The position numbers were made by a program, and so were the translations under genes. A stretch of DNA of 61,120 nt from Marinisporobacter sp. (GTDB lineage: Bacteria > Bacillota > Clostridia > Peptostreptococcales > Thermotaleaceae): positions 1 to 61,120 of the forward strand of contig JAOARV010000018.1 in the NCBI GenBank assembly GCA_025210395.1, written 5' to 3'. The notes under the pieces are model-generated. The model was not told the DNA's origin, did not search any database, and worked only from the letters and a program-made list of their open reading frames with translations. This document shows, piece by piece, positions 1 through 8,344 of this stretch. Each line of letters starts with the position of its first letter. Position 1 is the stretch's first letter.

Positions 1-159
1 ATTCCCACACTAAAGAAACTCAATCTCTTGTTAATGCTAGAAGTTATTATAAGTAATTTTCAATCTCAATATTGTTTATCTATATATAAATTTCAAATTT
101 TTGAAGATCCTTAGTTTATCTATTATCAACTTACTTCTATTTAATAATATCTTCAAAAC

Positions 160-191
160 AAAAAAGAATATGACCTAAGCCATACTCTTTT
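160..191 (-). terminator. Intrinsic terminator of the stalk-domain protein gene
   Basis: On the minus strand a 9-bp stem (AAGAGTATG with CATATTCTT, one G-U pair) and an 8-nt loop are followed by TTTTTTGTTTT. It lies just past the stop codon at 208. Bases 1-159 further downstream show no gene that I can support. Confidence 0.75.
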
Positions 192-207
192 CTATCTATC
201 AAAATCA

Positions 208-1251
208 CTATTCCTTTATAATAATCTTTTTTGCCCCAGTCATACCTGGAATACTCATAGTCATAGCTAACTCATGATAAGCTGTAATTTTCATTCCCTT
301 TTTTAAATCCTTTATAGATAATTCTTTATGATCTTTTGTAACTATTTTTGTTTCATCATCAATAATTAACATAACCCCATCTGTCATACTTCCAACAAGC
401 ACGCTAGTATTTTTATCATCCCTTTGAATATTAGTAATCTCTCCATCTAATATAGCTACATGATTTATCCATTCAATTTTTTCAGCATTTCCAATAGGGG
501 GTAAGCTTCTTGTTACTGCTGGACCATAAAATGCTCTGATCTGATCTCCCTTTTTCAAATTCTCTACTAAAATTTCTTTGCCCTCTATAGGGTCTTGTAT
601 TGTCGTTTCTTCATTTATATTTAAAATGATAGAAGCATACCCTTCACCTTTTGTTATTCCTTCCACAAGAATTCTCGTATTTCCATCTGTTTTTTGGATC
701 TCAGTAATTTTTCCATCTGTATATAATAATGATTTTTCCACCTGACTCTTTTTGCTATTAATATGTATCGTCCCTGTTTCATCCCTCACCACTTCTAATC
801 TTAATAAGTCTGTTATAAAATTTAATGGTACATAAGTTCTTCCATCTTTAATTTCTGGTATCGTTCCAAGAGAAACTGGAGCCATCTTTCCAAAAGTATA
901 TTCATCTGCTTCTCCTTTCACCATAATCCATTGAGATCCTTTTGTAAGCTCAATCACTTTCTTTTCATTATTCCATTTCACTTCATATCCCAAGGCTTCT
1001 GAAATTAATTTCAGGGGAATCATGGTAACGCCATCTTCTTTTATATAAACTTTTGTATCCTCTGGATTCAGTCCCTTATCATTGATTACAACATTCCTAT
1101 GAAGTCCTCCAAATGAGTCTTGCGGCATAATCAAGGTAGCACTAGGTTCACCTGCTACTTTTTTAGGTTGATCTTGTGCAAATACAAAAGCCATACTCGA
1201 TACTAAAGTCACTCCTATTAGTGTTATCCCTATTATTTTTTTAAATTTCAT
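208..1251 (-). CDS. Secreted copper amine oxidase N-terminal (stalk) domain protein
   Basis: 347 aa with an N-terminal signal peptide (MKFKKIIGITLIG..., cleavage near FAFAQ). Residues about 50-165 form a copper-amine-oxidase-N-like stalk domain: two beta-rich repeats with 'MIPLKLISEALGYEVKW' and 'TYVPLNFITDLLRLEV'. This domain is common in clostridial exported proteins and is thought to be a non-catalytic, surface-associated module. The rest (about 170-347) contains two related beta-rich repeats ('GKITEIQKTDGNTRILVEG' and 'GEITNIQRDDKNTSVLVGS'), each ending in a 'LKKGDQIRA/LKKGMKITA' strand. That looks like an internal duplication of an OB- or KOW-like unit. No catalytic residues are evident, so the function is unknown. 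Single gene with its own terminator. Confidence 0.8.
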   Translation of the reverse strand: MKFKKIIGITLIGVTLVSSMAFVFAQDQPKKVAGEPSATLIMPQDSFGGLHRNVVINDKGLNPEDTKVYIKEDGVTMIPLKLISEALGYEVKWNNEKKVIELTKGSQWIMVKGEADEYTFGKMAPVSLGTIPEIKDGRTYVPLNFITDLLRLEVVRDETGTIHINSKKSQVEKSLLYTDGKITEIQKTDGNTRILVEGITKGEGYASIILNINEETTIQDPIEGKEILVENLKKGDQIRAFYGPAVTRSLPPIGNAEKIEWINHVAILDGEITNIQRDDKNTSVLVGSMTDGVMLIIDDETKIVTKDHKELSIKDLKKGMKITAYHELAMTMSIPGMTGAKKIIIKE

Positions 1252-1329
1252 TATAAATCGCTCCTCTGCTTTTTCTTTTTATATTTTTTAGACGCAGCTT
1301 TTTATAAAAAGTTCCACCTTTTTATAAAA

Positions 1330-1358
1330 AAAGAGAATGATCTACTCATCCTCTTTTT
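1330..1358 (-). terminator. Intrinsic terminator of the Na/Pi cotransporter gene
   Basis: Minus strand: AAAGAGGATGA, loop, TCATTCTCTTT (11 bp with one G-U) followed by a run of T. It begins within a few bases of the stop codon at 1363. Confidence 0.8.
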
Positions 1359-1362
1359 CACA

Positions 1363-2988
1363 TTATTTTTCTGTCGCACTCATTACTGCTAAAGCTATAT
1401 TAGATGCATGGTCTGCTATTCTTTCTAAATTACTGATAATATCTAAGAATACAATTCCTGATTTTGGTGCACAGAGCTGTTTATTCAATCTTTCAATATG
1501 GCTAACTCTAAGAGATTTTTCCATATGGTCAATTTCTCCTTCTCTTTCAAGAATTTTTCTAGCCATATTTAAGTCTCCTGTTTTTAAAGCATATATTGCT
1601 TGATTATAAGATTTTACTACACGCTCATGCATAGACTTTAATTCTTCTGTAGCTTGTTCACTAAAGTTTAATTTATTATCTACTCGATAAATGGCAAGCT
1701 CTGCTAAATTGTCTGCATGATCTCCAACTCTTTCAATATCATTAATAGTATGAAATAATCCATTTACAATCTCATGCTGTTTCTCAGAAAGATTTGTGTT
1801 TGAAAGCTTTACTAAATATTCACCAATCTCTCTTTCCATGCTATTGATTATTTTTTCTATTTTGAAGGTTTCATTTGCTATTTTTTCACTATTTTCTAAA
1901 AAGGCTTCCATTGATTTTTCATAGCTTTCTAAAGCCAATTTCCCCATATTTAATGTTTCTTTAATTACCTGGATAATAGCTACAGACGGAGTTTCTAACA
2001 TCCTCTCATCAAGATACTTTATTCCTCTTTGGTCTGTCCTCTCAAAATCTTTCATAGGAAGTACTTTATTCGCTAATTTTACAAGCATTCCTGCAAAAGG
2101 TAATAATAATAATGTATTTGAAATATTAAATAATGTATGGGCATTTGCTAGCTGTCTTGCTGGGTCTGATGTAATTTTTTGAACAATATCAATAATAATA
2201 TCTTTAAAGAATATCATAAATACAACGGTTCCTAGTATATTAAACATAAAATGGACAAATGCAGCTCTCTTTGCTGTTCTATTTGCACCAATACTGGATA
2301 GCATTGCCGTAACACAAGTTCCTATATTTGTACCAAAGATGATTGGTAAAGATGCTTCAATAGGAAGTAACCCTTCACTGGCTAATGCAATTAAGATTCC
2401 TGTAGTAGCACTACTACTTTGTACAACTGCTGTAATGAAAAATCCTGTAAAAATTGCCATTAATGAATCTGTAAAAGTCCCTTTTCCAAAGCTAAGAAGC
2501 ATAGTTTTAAAGCCTTCATATTCTCTCAAAGGCTTTACGGCATGCTTCATAAAATCCATACCGATAAACAATATTCCAAAGCCTATAAAAATCTCTGCTA
2601 TATTCTTTACTTTTTTATTGCTTGTAAAGAGCCATACCCCAACACTTATTCCTACTACAATTGGTGCAATAGCTGTAAGCTTTAAAGATGCGATCTGAGC
2701 TGTTATAGTTGTACCTATATTCGCTCCCATGATCACGCCTGTAGCTTGTACCAAATTCATAATTCCTGCATTTACAAATCCTACAACCATTACGGTAGTG
2801 GCACTACTACTTTGAATGATCATCGTTACTAAAGCACCTACAAATACTGCCATAATCCTATTGTTTGTAAGTACCTCAATAATTCTCTTCATCTTGTCCC
2901 CAGCAGACTTCTCTAATCCATCTCCCATAATGGTCATACCATAAAGAAATAAACCTAGTCCTCCAAGTAATTCAAAAAAGATTTTCAT
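1363..2988 (-). CDS. Na/Pi cotransporter family protein with PhoU-like domain
   Basis: 541 aa. The first ~310 residues are an integral membrane transporter of the NptA/SLC34-like family. The diagnostic QSSSATT motif occurs twice ('IIQSSSATTVMV' near residue 58 and 'VVQSSSATTGIL' near 190), reflecting the inverted-repeat fold that forms the Na+/phosphate path. Residues about 340-541 are helical and match PhoU-like regulatory domains, including 'NDIERVGDHADNLAE' and 'SNLERIADHASNIA', the paired metal-binding E-x-x-x-D motifs of PhoU. This fusion is standard for the family. It is expected to import phosphate using the sodium gradient. The start is preceded by GGGAGGG. It is monocistronic and divergent from the SNF transporter, so two Na+-coupled transporters share the same 630-bp intergenic region. 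Confidence 0.9.
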   Translation of the reverse strand: MKIFFELLGGLGLFLYGMTIMGDGLEKSAGDKMKRIIEVLTNNRIMAVFVGALVTMIIQSSSATTVMVVGFVNAGIMNLVQATGVIMGANIGTTITAQIASLKLTAIAPIVVGISVGVWLFTSNKKVKNIAEIFIGFGILFIGMDFMKHAVKPLREYEGFKTMLLSFGKGTFTDSLMAIFTGFFITAVVQSSSATTGILIALASEGLLPIEASLPIIFGTNIGTCVTAMLSSIGANRTAKRAAFVHFMFNILGTVVFMIFFKDIIIDIVQKITSDPARQLANAHTLFNISNTLLLLPFAGMLVKLANKVLPMKDFERTDQRGIKYLDERMLETPSVAIIQVIKETLNMGKLALESYEKSMEAFLENSEKIANETFKIEKIINSMEREIGEYLVKLSNTNLSEKQHEIVNGLFHTINDIERVGDHADNLAELAIYRVDNKLNFSEQATEELKSMHERVVKSYNQAIYALKTGDLNMARKILEREGEIDHMEKSLRVSHIERLNKQLCAPKSGIVFLDIISNLERIADHASNIALAVMSATEK

Positions 2989-3247
2989 ATAATACCTGCC
3001 CTCCCAAATTAATCTTGTATCATTTATTAACCCTTACTATCATACCTTATTTTTTATCTTTTTTTGTTAAATTCGTGTTAATTTTATTAAATTCTACATA
3101 TAAATTGTATGATTATTGTTAAATTTATCTTTTATTTCATAGTTTAACCATCTATCATTTTTATATTTAAGAAATTTTATCAATTTTCAAAGCTGTAGAT
3201 CCACTAGTGATTTTCAAAAAAAATAAGAACGCTATCCACAAATGTAG

Positions 3248-3276
3248 TTGACAGTTGTATCTATTTTTTCTATAAT
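3248..3276 (+). promoter_or_regulatory. Consensus sigma-A promoter of the SNF transporter leader
   Basis: A perfect -35 TTGACA (3248-3253), a 17-nt spacer and a perfect -10 TATAAT (3271-3276). Transcription should start near 3283, about 335 nt before the transporter start codon. Confidence 0.8.
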
Positions 3277-3282
3277 GAAAAA

Positions 3283-3445
3283 GGTTTTATTCTTAGTAGG
3301 GTATTTTGTAGTTTTGTAGGTTCTTTATATGATTATTTGGAGTAAATAGGTAGGGCAGGTAGAATAGGTAGAATATAGTTAATCCCTATATAAGGGCTTA
3401 CTTTTGTATACCTGAAACTTTCCTATGGAAAGTTTTTTGTTTTTT
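3283..3445 (+). promoter_or_regulatory. Leader with AGGTAG repeats ending in an intrinsic terminator (candidate attenuator or small RNA)
   Basis: From the predicted start site the RNA carries three AGGTAG copies spaced exactly 9 nt apart (3348, 3357, 3366), a small CCCTATATAAGGG hairpin, and then a strong terminator: AAACTTTCC (3415-3423), loop TAT, GGAAAGTTT (3427-3435), then TTTTGTTTTTT. CAGGTA (3356-3361) is complementary to TACCTG (3409-3414), immediately 5' of the terminator. Transcription from the promoter must pass this terminator to reach the transporter, so it is either an attenuator or the end of a ~160-nt RNA. I recognise no known riboswitch class or T-box here. Confidence 0.5.
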
Positions 3446-3600
3446 AGGAAATTATAAGATTTAAAATCTGTGGGTAACTTATGATTGAAAAATCAAATGT
3501 TTAACCACTTTGAGTAAGTTTCATTACAAAAAAGTGGTTTTGTAATGAAACTTGCGAAATGAGCATATGCCATTAGCTACATGGAAATTTTTTATTTTTT
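3446..3600 (+). repeat. Structured intergenic element, copy A (16-bp hairpin with alternative pairing)
   Basis: Contains AAGTTTCATTACAAAA (3516-3531), the loop AAGTGG (3532-3537), and the exact complement TTTTGTAATGAAACTT (3538-3553). The loop is also complementary to CCACTT at 3505-3510, so two overlapping pairings compete or form a pseudoknot. It is followed by the motif GAAATGAGCATATGC, a weak hairpin and a T-rich tract, and ends just before the transporter ribosome binding site. A second copy with compensatory changes lies at 33575-33855 on the minus strand. Identity unknown; no Rfam class recognised. Confidence 0.65.
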
Positions 3601-3618
3601 AAAAGGACGGTGAAGATC

Positions 3619-4947
3619 ATGACAACAAAAAATTTAGTAGAAAGAGAAACTTGGACGAGTAGGCTTGGATTTATTTTAGCTTGTATTGGTTCTGCCATCG
3701 GTCTAGGAAATATCTGGATGTTTCCTTGGCGATTAGGGCAATTTGGAGGTGCTGCCTTTCTTATTCCTTACTTAGTATTTGTTTTCTTACTAGGAACCTC
3801 TGGACTTATGGGAGAATTTGCATTTGGTCGATCTCAACAAAGAGGTCCTATCGGTGCCTTTGAGAAGGTTTTTAAAGAAAAAAATCTTCCATTTGGTAGC
3901 ATAGTAGGAAGCATCCCTGTAATGGCAATAGGAGGGATCTTTACATTTTATTCTGTTGTAGTAGGATGGGTATTAAAATATTTTACTTTAGCTGTGTCAG
4001 GTTCATTCAATCATATAAATATAGATGCTACTTTTGGTAATTTTGCAGGACATCCTGAGAGTATATCTTGGAATATCCTTGCTATCCTTATCACATTAAC
4101 GATTGTTATATTTGGCATCAAGCAAGGGATTGAAAAAGTAAATAAAATCATGATGCCCTCATTATTTATTATTTTCATCATACTTGTAGTTCGTTCCTTA
4201 TCTCTTAACGGATCTATTGAAGGTGTGAAATATTTACTATTACCAGATTGGTCTTATTTATTAAAACCAATTACCTGGATTATGGCATTAGGACAAGCAT
4301 TTTTTACTGTATCTTTAGGTGGCGGAGCTATGCTAGTACTAGGAAGTTATCTAAAAAAAGATGAGGATATTCCTTCTTCTGCTATACAAACTGCTTTTTT
4401 TGATACATCAGCAGCCTTTTTAGCAGCATTTATCATCATTCCAGCAGCCTTCGCATTCAATTTAAATGTATCCGCTGGTCCTCCTTTGCTTTTTATTACC
4501 ATGCCTCATATTTTCACAAAAATGAGCGGAGGATACTTCTTTGGTACTGCATTTTTCTTATGTATTATATTTGCTGCTATTTCTACAGAGGTAGTTTTGA
4601 TGGAGGTAATCGTAGAAGCCTTTATGGATCGCCTTGGGTTTAGTAGAAAAAAAGGTGTCCTAACTGCTGCATGTATTGCCATTATTTTTGGTATCCCACT
4701 TGATCTAAATATGAATTTATTTGGAAAGTTTGCAGATTTTATTAGCATCTACTTATTACCTCTTAGTGCCCTTCTAGCAGCCATAGCCTTTTTCTGGATT
4801 TATGGGATAGAACGTGCAATGGCTGAAGTCAATAGAGGTGCTTCAAAACCCTTCGGCAAATGGTGGGGCTTTTTTGCAAAATATGTTTTTGTCTTTGTAG
4901 CAGGTGCTGTTCTGATTCTAGGAATCATTTACGGTGGCATTGGTTAA
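3619..4947 (+). CDS. Sodium-dependent transporter, SNF (neurotransmitter:sodium symporter) family
   Basis: 442 aa from the ATG at 3619. An upstream in-frame GTG at 3610 is less likely, because GGTGA at 3609-3613 is well placed as the Shine-Dalgarno for the ATG. The N-terminal signature 'GSAIGLGNIWMFPW' is the unwound first helix that binds Na+ and substrate in LeuT-fold transporters. About 11-12 membrane helices follow, the usual bacterial length. Substrates in this family are amino acids or related amines; the sequence does not reveal which. The gene has a 335-nt leader with an internal terminator and a structured element, suggesting regulation by attenuation. It is single-gene, ending at a bidirectional terminator shared with the response regulator. 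Confidence 0.9.
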   Translation: MTTKNLVERETWTSRLGFILACIGSAIGLGNIWMFPWRLGQFGGAAFLIPYLVFVFLLGTSGLMGEFAFGRSQQRGPIGAFEKVFKEKNLPFGSIVGSIPVMAIGGIFTFYSVVVGWVLKYFTLAVSGSFNHINIDATFGNFAGHPESISWNILAILITLTIVIFGIKQGIEKVNKIMMPSLFIIFIILVVRSLSLNGSIEGVKYLLLPDWSYLLKPITWIMALGQAFFTVSLGGGAMLVLGSYLKKDEDIPSSAIQTAFFDTSAAFLAAFIIIPAAFAFNLNVSAGPPLLFITMPHIFTKMSGGYFFGTAFFLCIIFAAISTEVVLMEVIVEAFMDRLGFSRKKGVLTAACIAIIFGIPLDLNMNLFGKFADFISIYLLPLSALLAAIAFFWIYGIERAMAEVNRGASKPFGKWWGFFAKYVFVFVAGAVLILGIIYGGIG

Positions 4948-4955
4948 AATTATAA

Positions 4956-4985
4956 TGGGCAGGATTAAGTCCTTGCCCACTTTTT
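4956..4985. terminator. Bidirectional terminator between the SNF transporter and the response regulator
   Basis: TGGGCAGGA, loop TTAAG, TCCTTGCCCA (9 bp with a bulged T) followed by CTTTTT on the plus strand; on the minus strand the tail is ATTATAATTTT. The genes converge here. Confidence 0.75.
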
Positions 4986-5673
4986 ATATCTTAAATCTAT
5001 ATCCTACACCCCATAGGGTTTCAATATATCTTGGCTGAGATGAATCATATTCGATTTTTTCTCGAATTCTTCTTATATGAACCGTTACAGTAGATACATC
5101 TCCTAGAGAGTCTAGACCCCATACTCTTTCAAAAATTTCTTCTTTATTAAAAACACGATTCGGATTACTTGCAAGTAGCCATAATACATCAAATTCCTTT
5201 GAAGCAAGATTGATTTCTTTATTATTTACATGGATTCTTCTTGAATAAGGGTCTATAGAAAGACCATTGATTTCTACGATTTCATTTTTCTTTTGCTCCT
5301 TACTAGTTAATCTTTCGTATCTTTTTAGGTGAGCCTTTACCCGAGCTACCAATTCATTGGGGCTAAAGGGCTTTGTAATATAATCATCTGCTCCAAGACC
5401 TAATCCTCTAATTTTATCAATTCCCTCGCCCTTAGCTGAAACCATCAGTATTGGAATATCTAAAGTTTCTCTTAATTCCTTACATATTTGAAACCCATCT
5501 ATTTCAGGAAGCATCAAATCCAGTATAATCAAATTGAAATTTTCACTTCTCGCCCGATTCATTCCCTTCAAGCCTGTATTTTCAATTTCTACAGTAAACC
5601 CATTAATCTCAAGATAATCCCGTTCAAGCTCTGCAATACTAATATCATCTTCAACAATCAATATTTTTTTCAT
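4984..5673 (-). CDS. OmpR/PhoB-family response regulator
   Basis: 229 aa. The receiver domain covers residues 1-120: acidic D9/D10, phospho-acceptor D52 in 'LIILDLMLPEIDG', and conserved K in 'DDYITKPFSPNEL'. The C-terminal winged-helix DNA-binding domain (about 130-229) ends with 'YIETLWGVGYRFKI', typical of the Trans_reg_C family. The start codon overlaps the stop of the upstream histidine kinase gene by 4 bp (ATGA), showing translational coupling. It is the last gene of the RND efflux unit and probably controls that operon in response to envelope stress or a toxic compound; this role is inferred from context. Confidence 0.93.
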   Translation of the reverse strand: MKKILIVEDDISIAELERDYLEINGFTVEIENTGLKGMNRARSENFNLIILDLMLPEIDGFQICKELRETLDIPILMVSAKGEGIDKIRGLGLGADDYITKPFSPNELVARVKAHLKRYERLTSKEQKKNEIVEINGLSIDPYSRRIHVNNKEINLASKEFDVLWLLASNPNRVFNKEEIFERVWGLDSLGDVSTVTVHIRRIREKIEYDSSQPRYIETLWGVGYRFKI

Positions 5674-7139
5674 TTTTGACTCCCCCCTTTAAAGCTCTTT
5701 AATGAGAAAAATATACTTGTTCCCTTATTTTTTATACTTTCTACCCACATATTCCCACCATGTTTTTCTATAATCTGCTTACATATAGCAAGACCTAATC
5801 CACTGCCTCCTACAGAAGTATTTCTTGATGAATCCCCTCGATAAAAACGATCAAAAATATAAGGAATATGTTCCTTTGAGATCCCTTTTCCATTGTCTTT
5901 GATTTCAACAATAATCCTTACCCCTTCTTTTTTTACAAAAATATCTATTGTAAGAGGAAAATCCCCTTTATATTTCACCGAATTCCCTACAATATTCAGT
6001 ACTACACGCTTTAGCTTTTGTAAATCTGCTTTTACAAAAATTTTTTCTTCTTCATAAGTTAAATTTATTTTCCCCTCTATTTTTTCTAAATCAAAGCTCA
6101 AATCCTCCACACTATATTTTAAAAATTCTATAAGGTCCATATGTTGAAAATCAAAGGATACTTTCTGTAAATCCAGCTTTGAAAAAAGGAACAATTCATC
6201 AATCAAACCTTCCATATGTCTTGATTTTTCATAAATAGTATTGATATACTTGTCCATTTTTTCTGGCGTATCCGCAATACCATCTTTAATTCCTTCTATA
6301 TATCCTTTTATAGACATAATAGGTGTCTTTAAGTCATGGGATATATTTGAAATCAAATTTTTTCTATTCTCTTCATATTTTCTCTGAACTTCTAGAGAAT
6401 CCTTTAATCTAACTCTCATTTCTTCAAGAATAAAACTCAAATCTCCCATTTCATCGTTTAGATGCTTTTTAATCTCATAATCTAAATTTCCTTTTTTCAT
6501 TTCATTCGCAGCATATTCTAATTTTTTGATAGATTTATGAATCCCCTTATAGATAAAAAATGTTAAAGTAAAAGTAGTTAGAATCAGTATGCTAATCACA
6601 ATAAGAGTCATTCTATTCCTAGCTTCATCAAATTCTTTTTTTGTTTGTTTAATATCTGTACCCACAAATAAAGAAATTTCAGACCCGTCCTCTAGATAAA
6701 AATCATTTTGCATATTCAATATATATCCATCTCTATGACTTTTATAAAATTCTTTTATTTCAAAGGGTTCATTAAAGTCTGGTAATGTAGCTATAAGTGC
6801 ATCATTTCTTAAAATTTGTGAAACATGTATGATTTTATTATTTTTCCGCACAATAATCCCTGCATAATATTTTTCTAATTTTTCATCATATTTTTTTGTA
6901 TATGTAGGATCTATTAATTTCTCCTTATTATTAAGTATTTCTATATTTAATGCTCTATTGATTTCCGTCTGCTTTACAATATATTTTCCTACAATTCTCA
7001 TGGGATTGAAAATAATTTCCATATCTTCCTGTTCATTATCTCCAAAAATAATAAACATAGAATTCAATAAAAGGATAATGATAATAGGAATAATAATCAT
7101 CCCTGCATAAGAAAGTAATAGTCTAAATTTTATAGACAT
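5670..7139 (-). CDS. Membrane sensor histidine kinase (HAMP, HisKA, HATPase_c)
   Basis: 489 aa from the ATG at 7139, which is preceded by GGAGG and 5 nt; an upstream TTG at 7151 would lie in that ribosome binding site. A first membrane helix (about 8-28) and a second (about 175-198) flank an extracytoplasmic sensor region of ~145 aa. It is followed by HAMP (about 200-250), the H-box 'NISHDLKTPIMSIKGY' with the phosphorylated His, N-box 'VLNIVGNSVKY', G1 'DNGKGI' and G2 'GGSGLGLAICK'. It partners the response regulator it overlaps. The signal is unknown, though the efflux genes upstream suggest membrane-active or toxic compounds. Confidence 0.92.
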   Translation of the reverse strand: MSIKFRLLLSYAGMIIIPIIIILLLNSMFIIFGDNEQEDMEIIFNPMRIVGKYIVKQTEINRALNIEILNNKEKLIDPTYTKKYDEKLEKYYAGIIVRKNNKIIHVSQILRNDALIATLPDFNEPFEIKEFYKSHRDGYILNMQNDFYLEDGSEISLFVGTDIKQTKKEFDEARNRMTLIVISILILTTFTLTFFIYKGIHKSIKKLEYAANEMKKGNLDYEIKKHLNDEMGDLSFILEEMRVRLKDSLEVQRKYEENRKNLISNISHDLKTPIMSIKGYIEGIKDGIADTPEKMDKYINTIYEKSRHMEGLIDELFLFSKLDLQKVSFDFQHMDLIEFLKYSVEDLSFDLEKIEGKINLTYEEEKIFVKADLQKLKRVVLNIVGNSVKYKGDFPLTIDIFVKKEGVRIIVEIKDNGKGISKEHIPYIFDRFYRGDSSRNTSVGGSGLGLAICKQIIEKHGGNMWVESIKNKGTSIFFSLKSFKGGSQK

Positions 7140-7222
7140 AAAAACCTCCAAATTTAGGGAAGAAAAATTTCTCCCCTTATTTTATTCAATGTTTTAAATT
7201 TATGATGATTTCACTTTTCAAC

Positions 7223-8329
7223 TTATTGCTCTACAGCTACCTTATTGACAATTTGAATCAAGCTTTTTTCATCTATATAATCCTGTCCTTTTACAATCAA
7301 CAAGTCTCCAACCTTCAACTCTCCTACCACTTGAACAAAGCCATCTTTTGTTATATTTTTCTCTACAACGATCTTTTTCGGTTTATTTTCTTCAACGATA
7401 TATACATAATTTTCATTTCCAATAGATAATATTGATTTTTTAGGGACTACAATTTGATTTTCCTTTTTTTCAACTTCAAAATTTACCTCCGCAAACATGC
7501 CTGGCTTTAGAAGTCCTTCTTTATTCTCGATTTGGACTTCAACAGGATAGGTATTTCCATTATTCACCCCTACAGGGCTAATCATCGTTATTTTCCCTAT
7601 ATAATCCTCTTCTTGAATCCTTCCCCTTACTTCATCTCCTATATTCATCTTATTGATAACATCCTCTGAGACACTTGCCTTTACTACTACTTTATCTGTT
7701 TTTACGATGACAAAATCAGCATTCGTAGTACTTTCTTCCACTTCTATATTCCTCTGTGCTACAACTCCACTAATAGGGCTTTTGATCATTGTATCCCTAA
7801 TAGAAGCATCTAATGTCTTCGTGTTGGAATCATAATCCCTTTGTGCTTGTTGATAATTTAATTTATTTTGTATATAAGCTTTCTCTACATTGTCATAATC
7901 ATTTTTTGATAAAACACCTGATTCATATAATGCTTTTGTATTATTAAAATCATTTGAAGCATCATCATAATTTATTTTAGCATTTTCTAAAGCTTTTTTA
8001 TATTGACTTTTTTTAAGTTCAACATCTGTTATTAAATCTTCATTATCTAAAGTATATAAAACATCTCCCTTTTTTACAAAATCCCCCACATCAAAATGAA
8101 TACTTTTTACCTTTCCATTTTTTTTACTTGATACCTTAACTTCTTCACTAGCGTAAATTTTTCCTGCTGCATGATAATCTTTTGTAATATTTTTTGCTTC
8201 AACCTTGGAGACCTCTACAGCAATCTGTTCTTTTTCTATTTCTTTTCCTTCTGCTTCTGATTTGGCACACCCAGATAATAAAAGTGTCGTTAAAAGAAAA
8301 CCTAGCATCCATATTTTTTTCATTCTCAT
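7223..8329 (-). CDS. RND efflux membrane-fusion (periplasmic adaptor) lipoprotein
   Basis: 368 aa. The N-terminus (MRMKKIWMLGFLL...) ends in the lipobox LLLSGC, so the mature protein should be lipid-anchored on the outer face of the membrane. HlyD/AcrA architecture: a lipoyl-like half 'GKVKSIHFDVGDFVKKGDVLYTL', a long coiled-coil hairpin (about 105-170), the second half 'MIKSPISGVVAQRNIEV', then beta-barrel and membrane-proximal domains. In a Gram-positive cell there is no outer-membrane channel, so it presumably assists the permease in releasing substrates outward. It starts 15 nt after the permease stop, with the Shine-Dalgarno GGAAGGGG. Confidence 0.92.
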   Translation of the reverse strand: MRMKKIWMLGFLLTTLLLSGCAKSEAEGKEIEKEQIAVEVSKVEAKNITKDYHAAGKIYASEEVKVSSKKNGKVKSIHFDVGDFVKKGDVLYTLDNEDLITDVELKKSQYKKALENAKINYDDASNDFNNTKALYESGVLSKNDYDNVEKAYIQNKLNYQQAQRDYDSNTKTLDASIRDTMIKSPISGVVAQRNIEVEESTTNADFVIVKTDKVVVKASVSEDVINKMNIGDEVRGRIQEEDYIGKITMISPVGVNNGNTYPVEVQIENKEGLLKPGMFAEVNFEVEKKENQIVVPKKSILSIGNENYVYIVEENKPKKIVVEKNITKDGFVQVVGELKVGDLLIVKGQDYIDEKSLIQIVNKVAVEQ

Positions 8330-8344
8330 TTTTTTCGCCCCTTC

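Noticed and set aside
3275..3319. A 14-codon hydrophobic ORF (starting MKKVLFLVG) in the SNF leader
   Set aside because: Its ATG overlaps the -10 box of the promoter, so this transcript could not translate it. Its similarity to the 25-aa peptide upstream of copy B is worth remembering but too short to claim.
3341..3380. TRAP-like (G/U)AG repeat site in the transporter leader
   Set aside because: NAG triplets are there, but the spacing (1-2 nt) is shorter than the 2-3 nt of known TRAP sites; the 9-nt AGGTAG periodicity explains them better.
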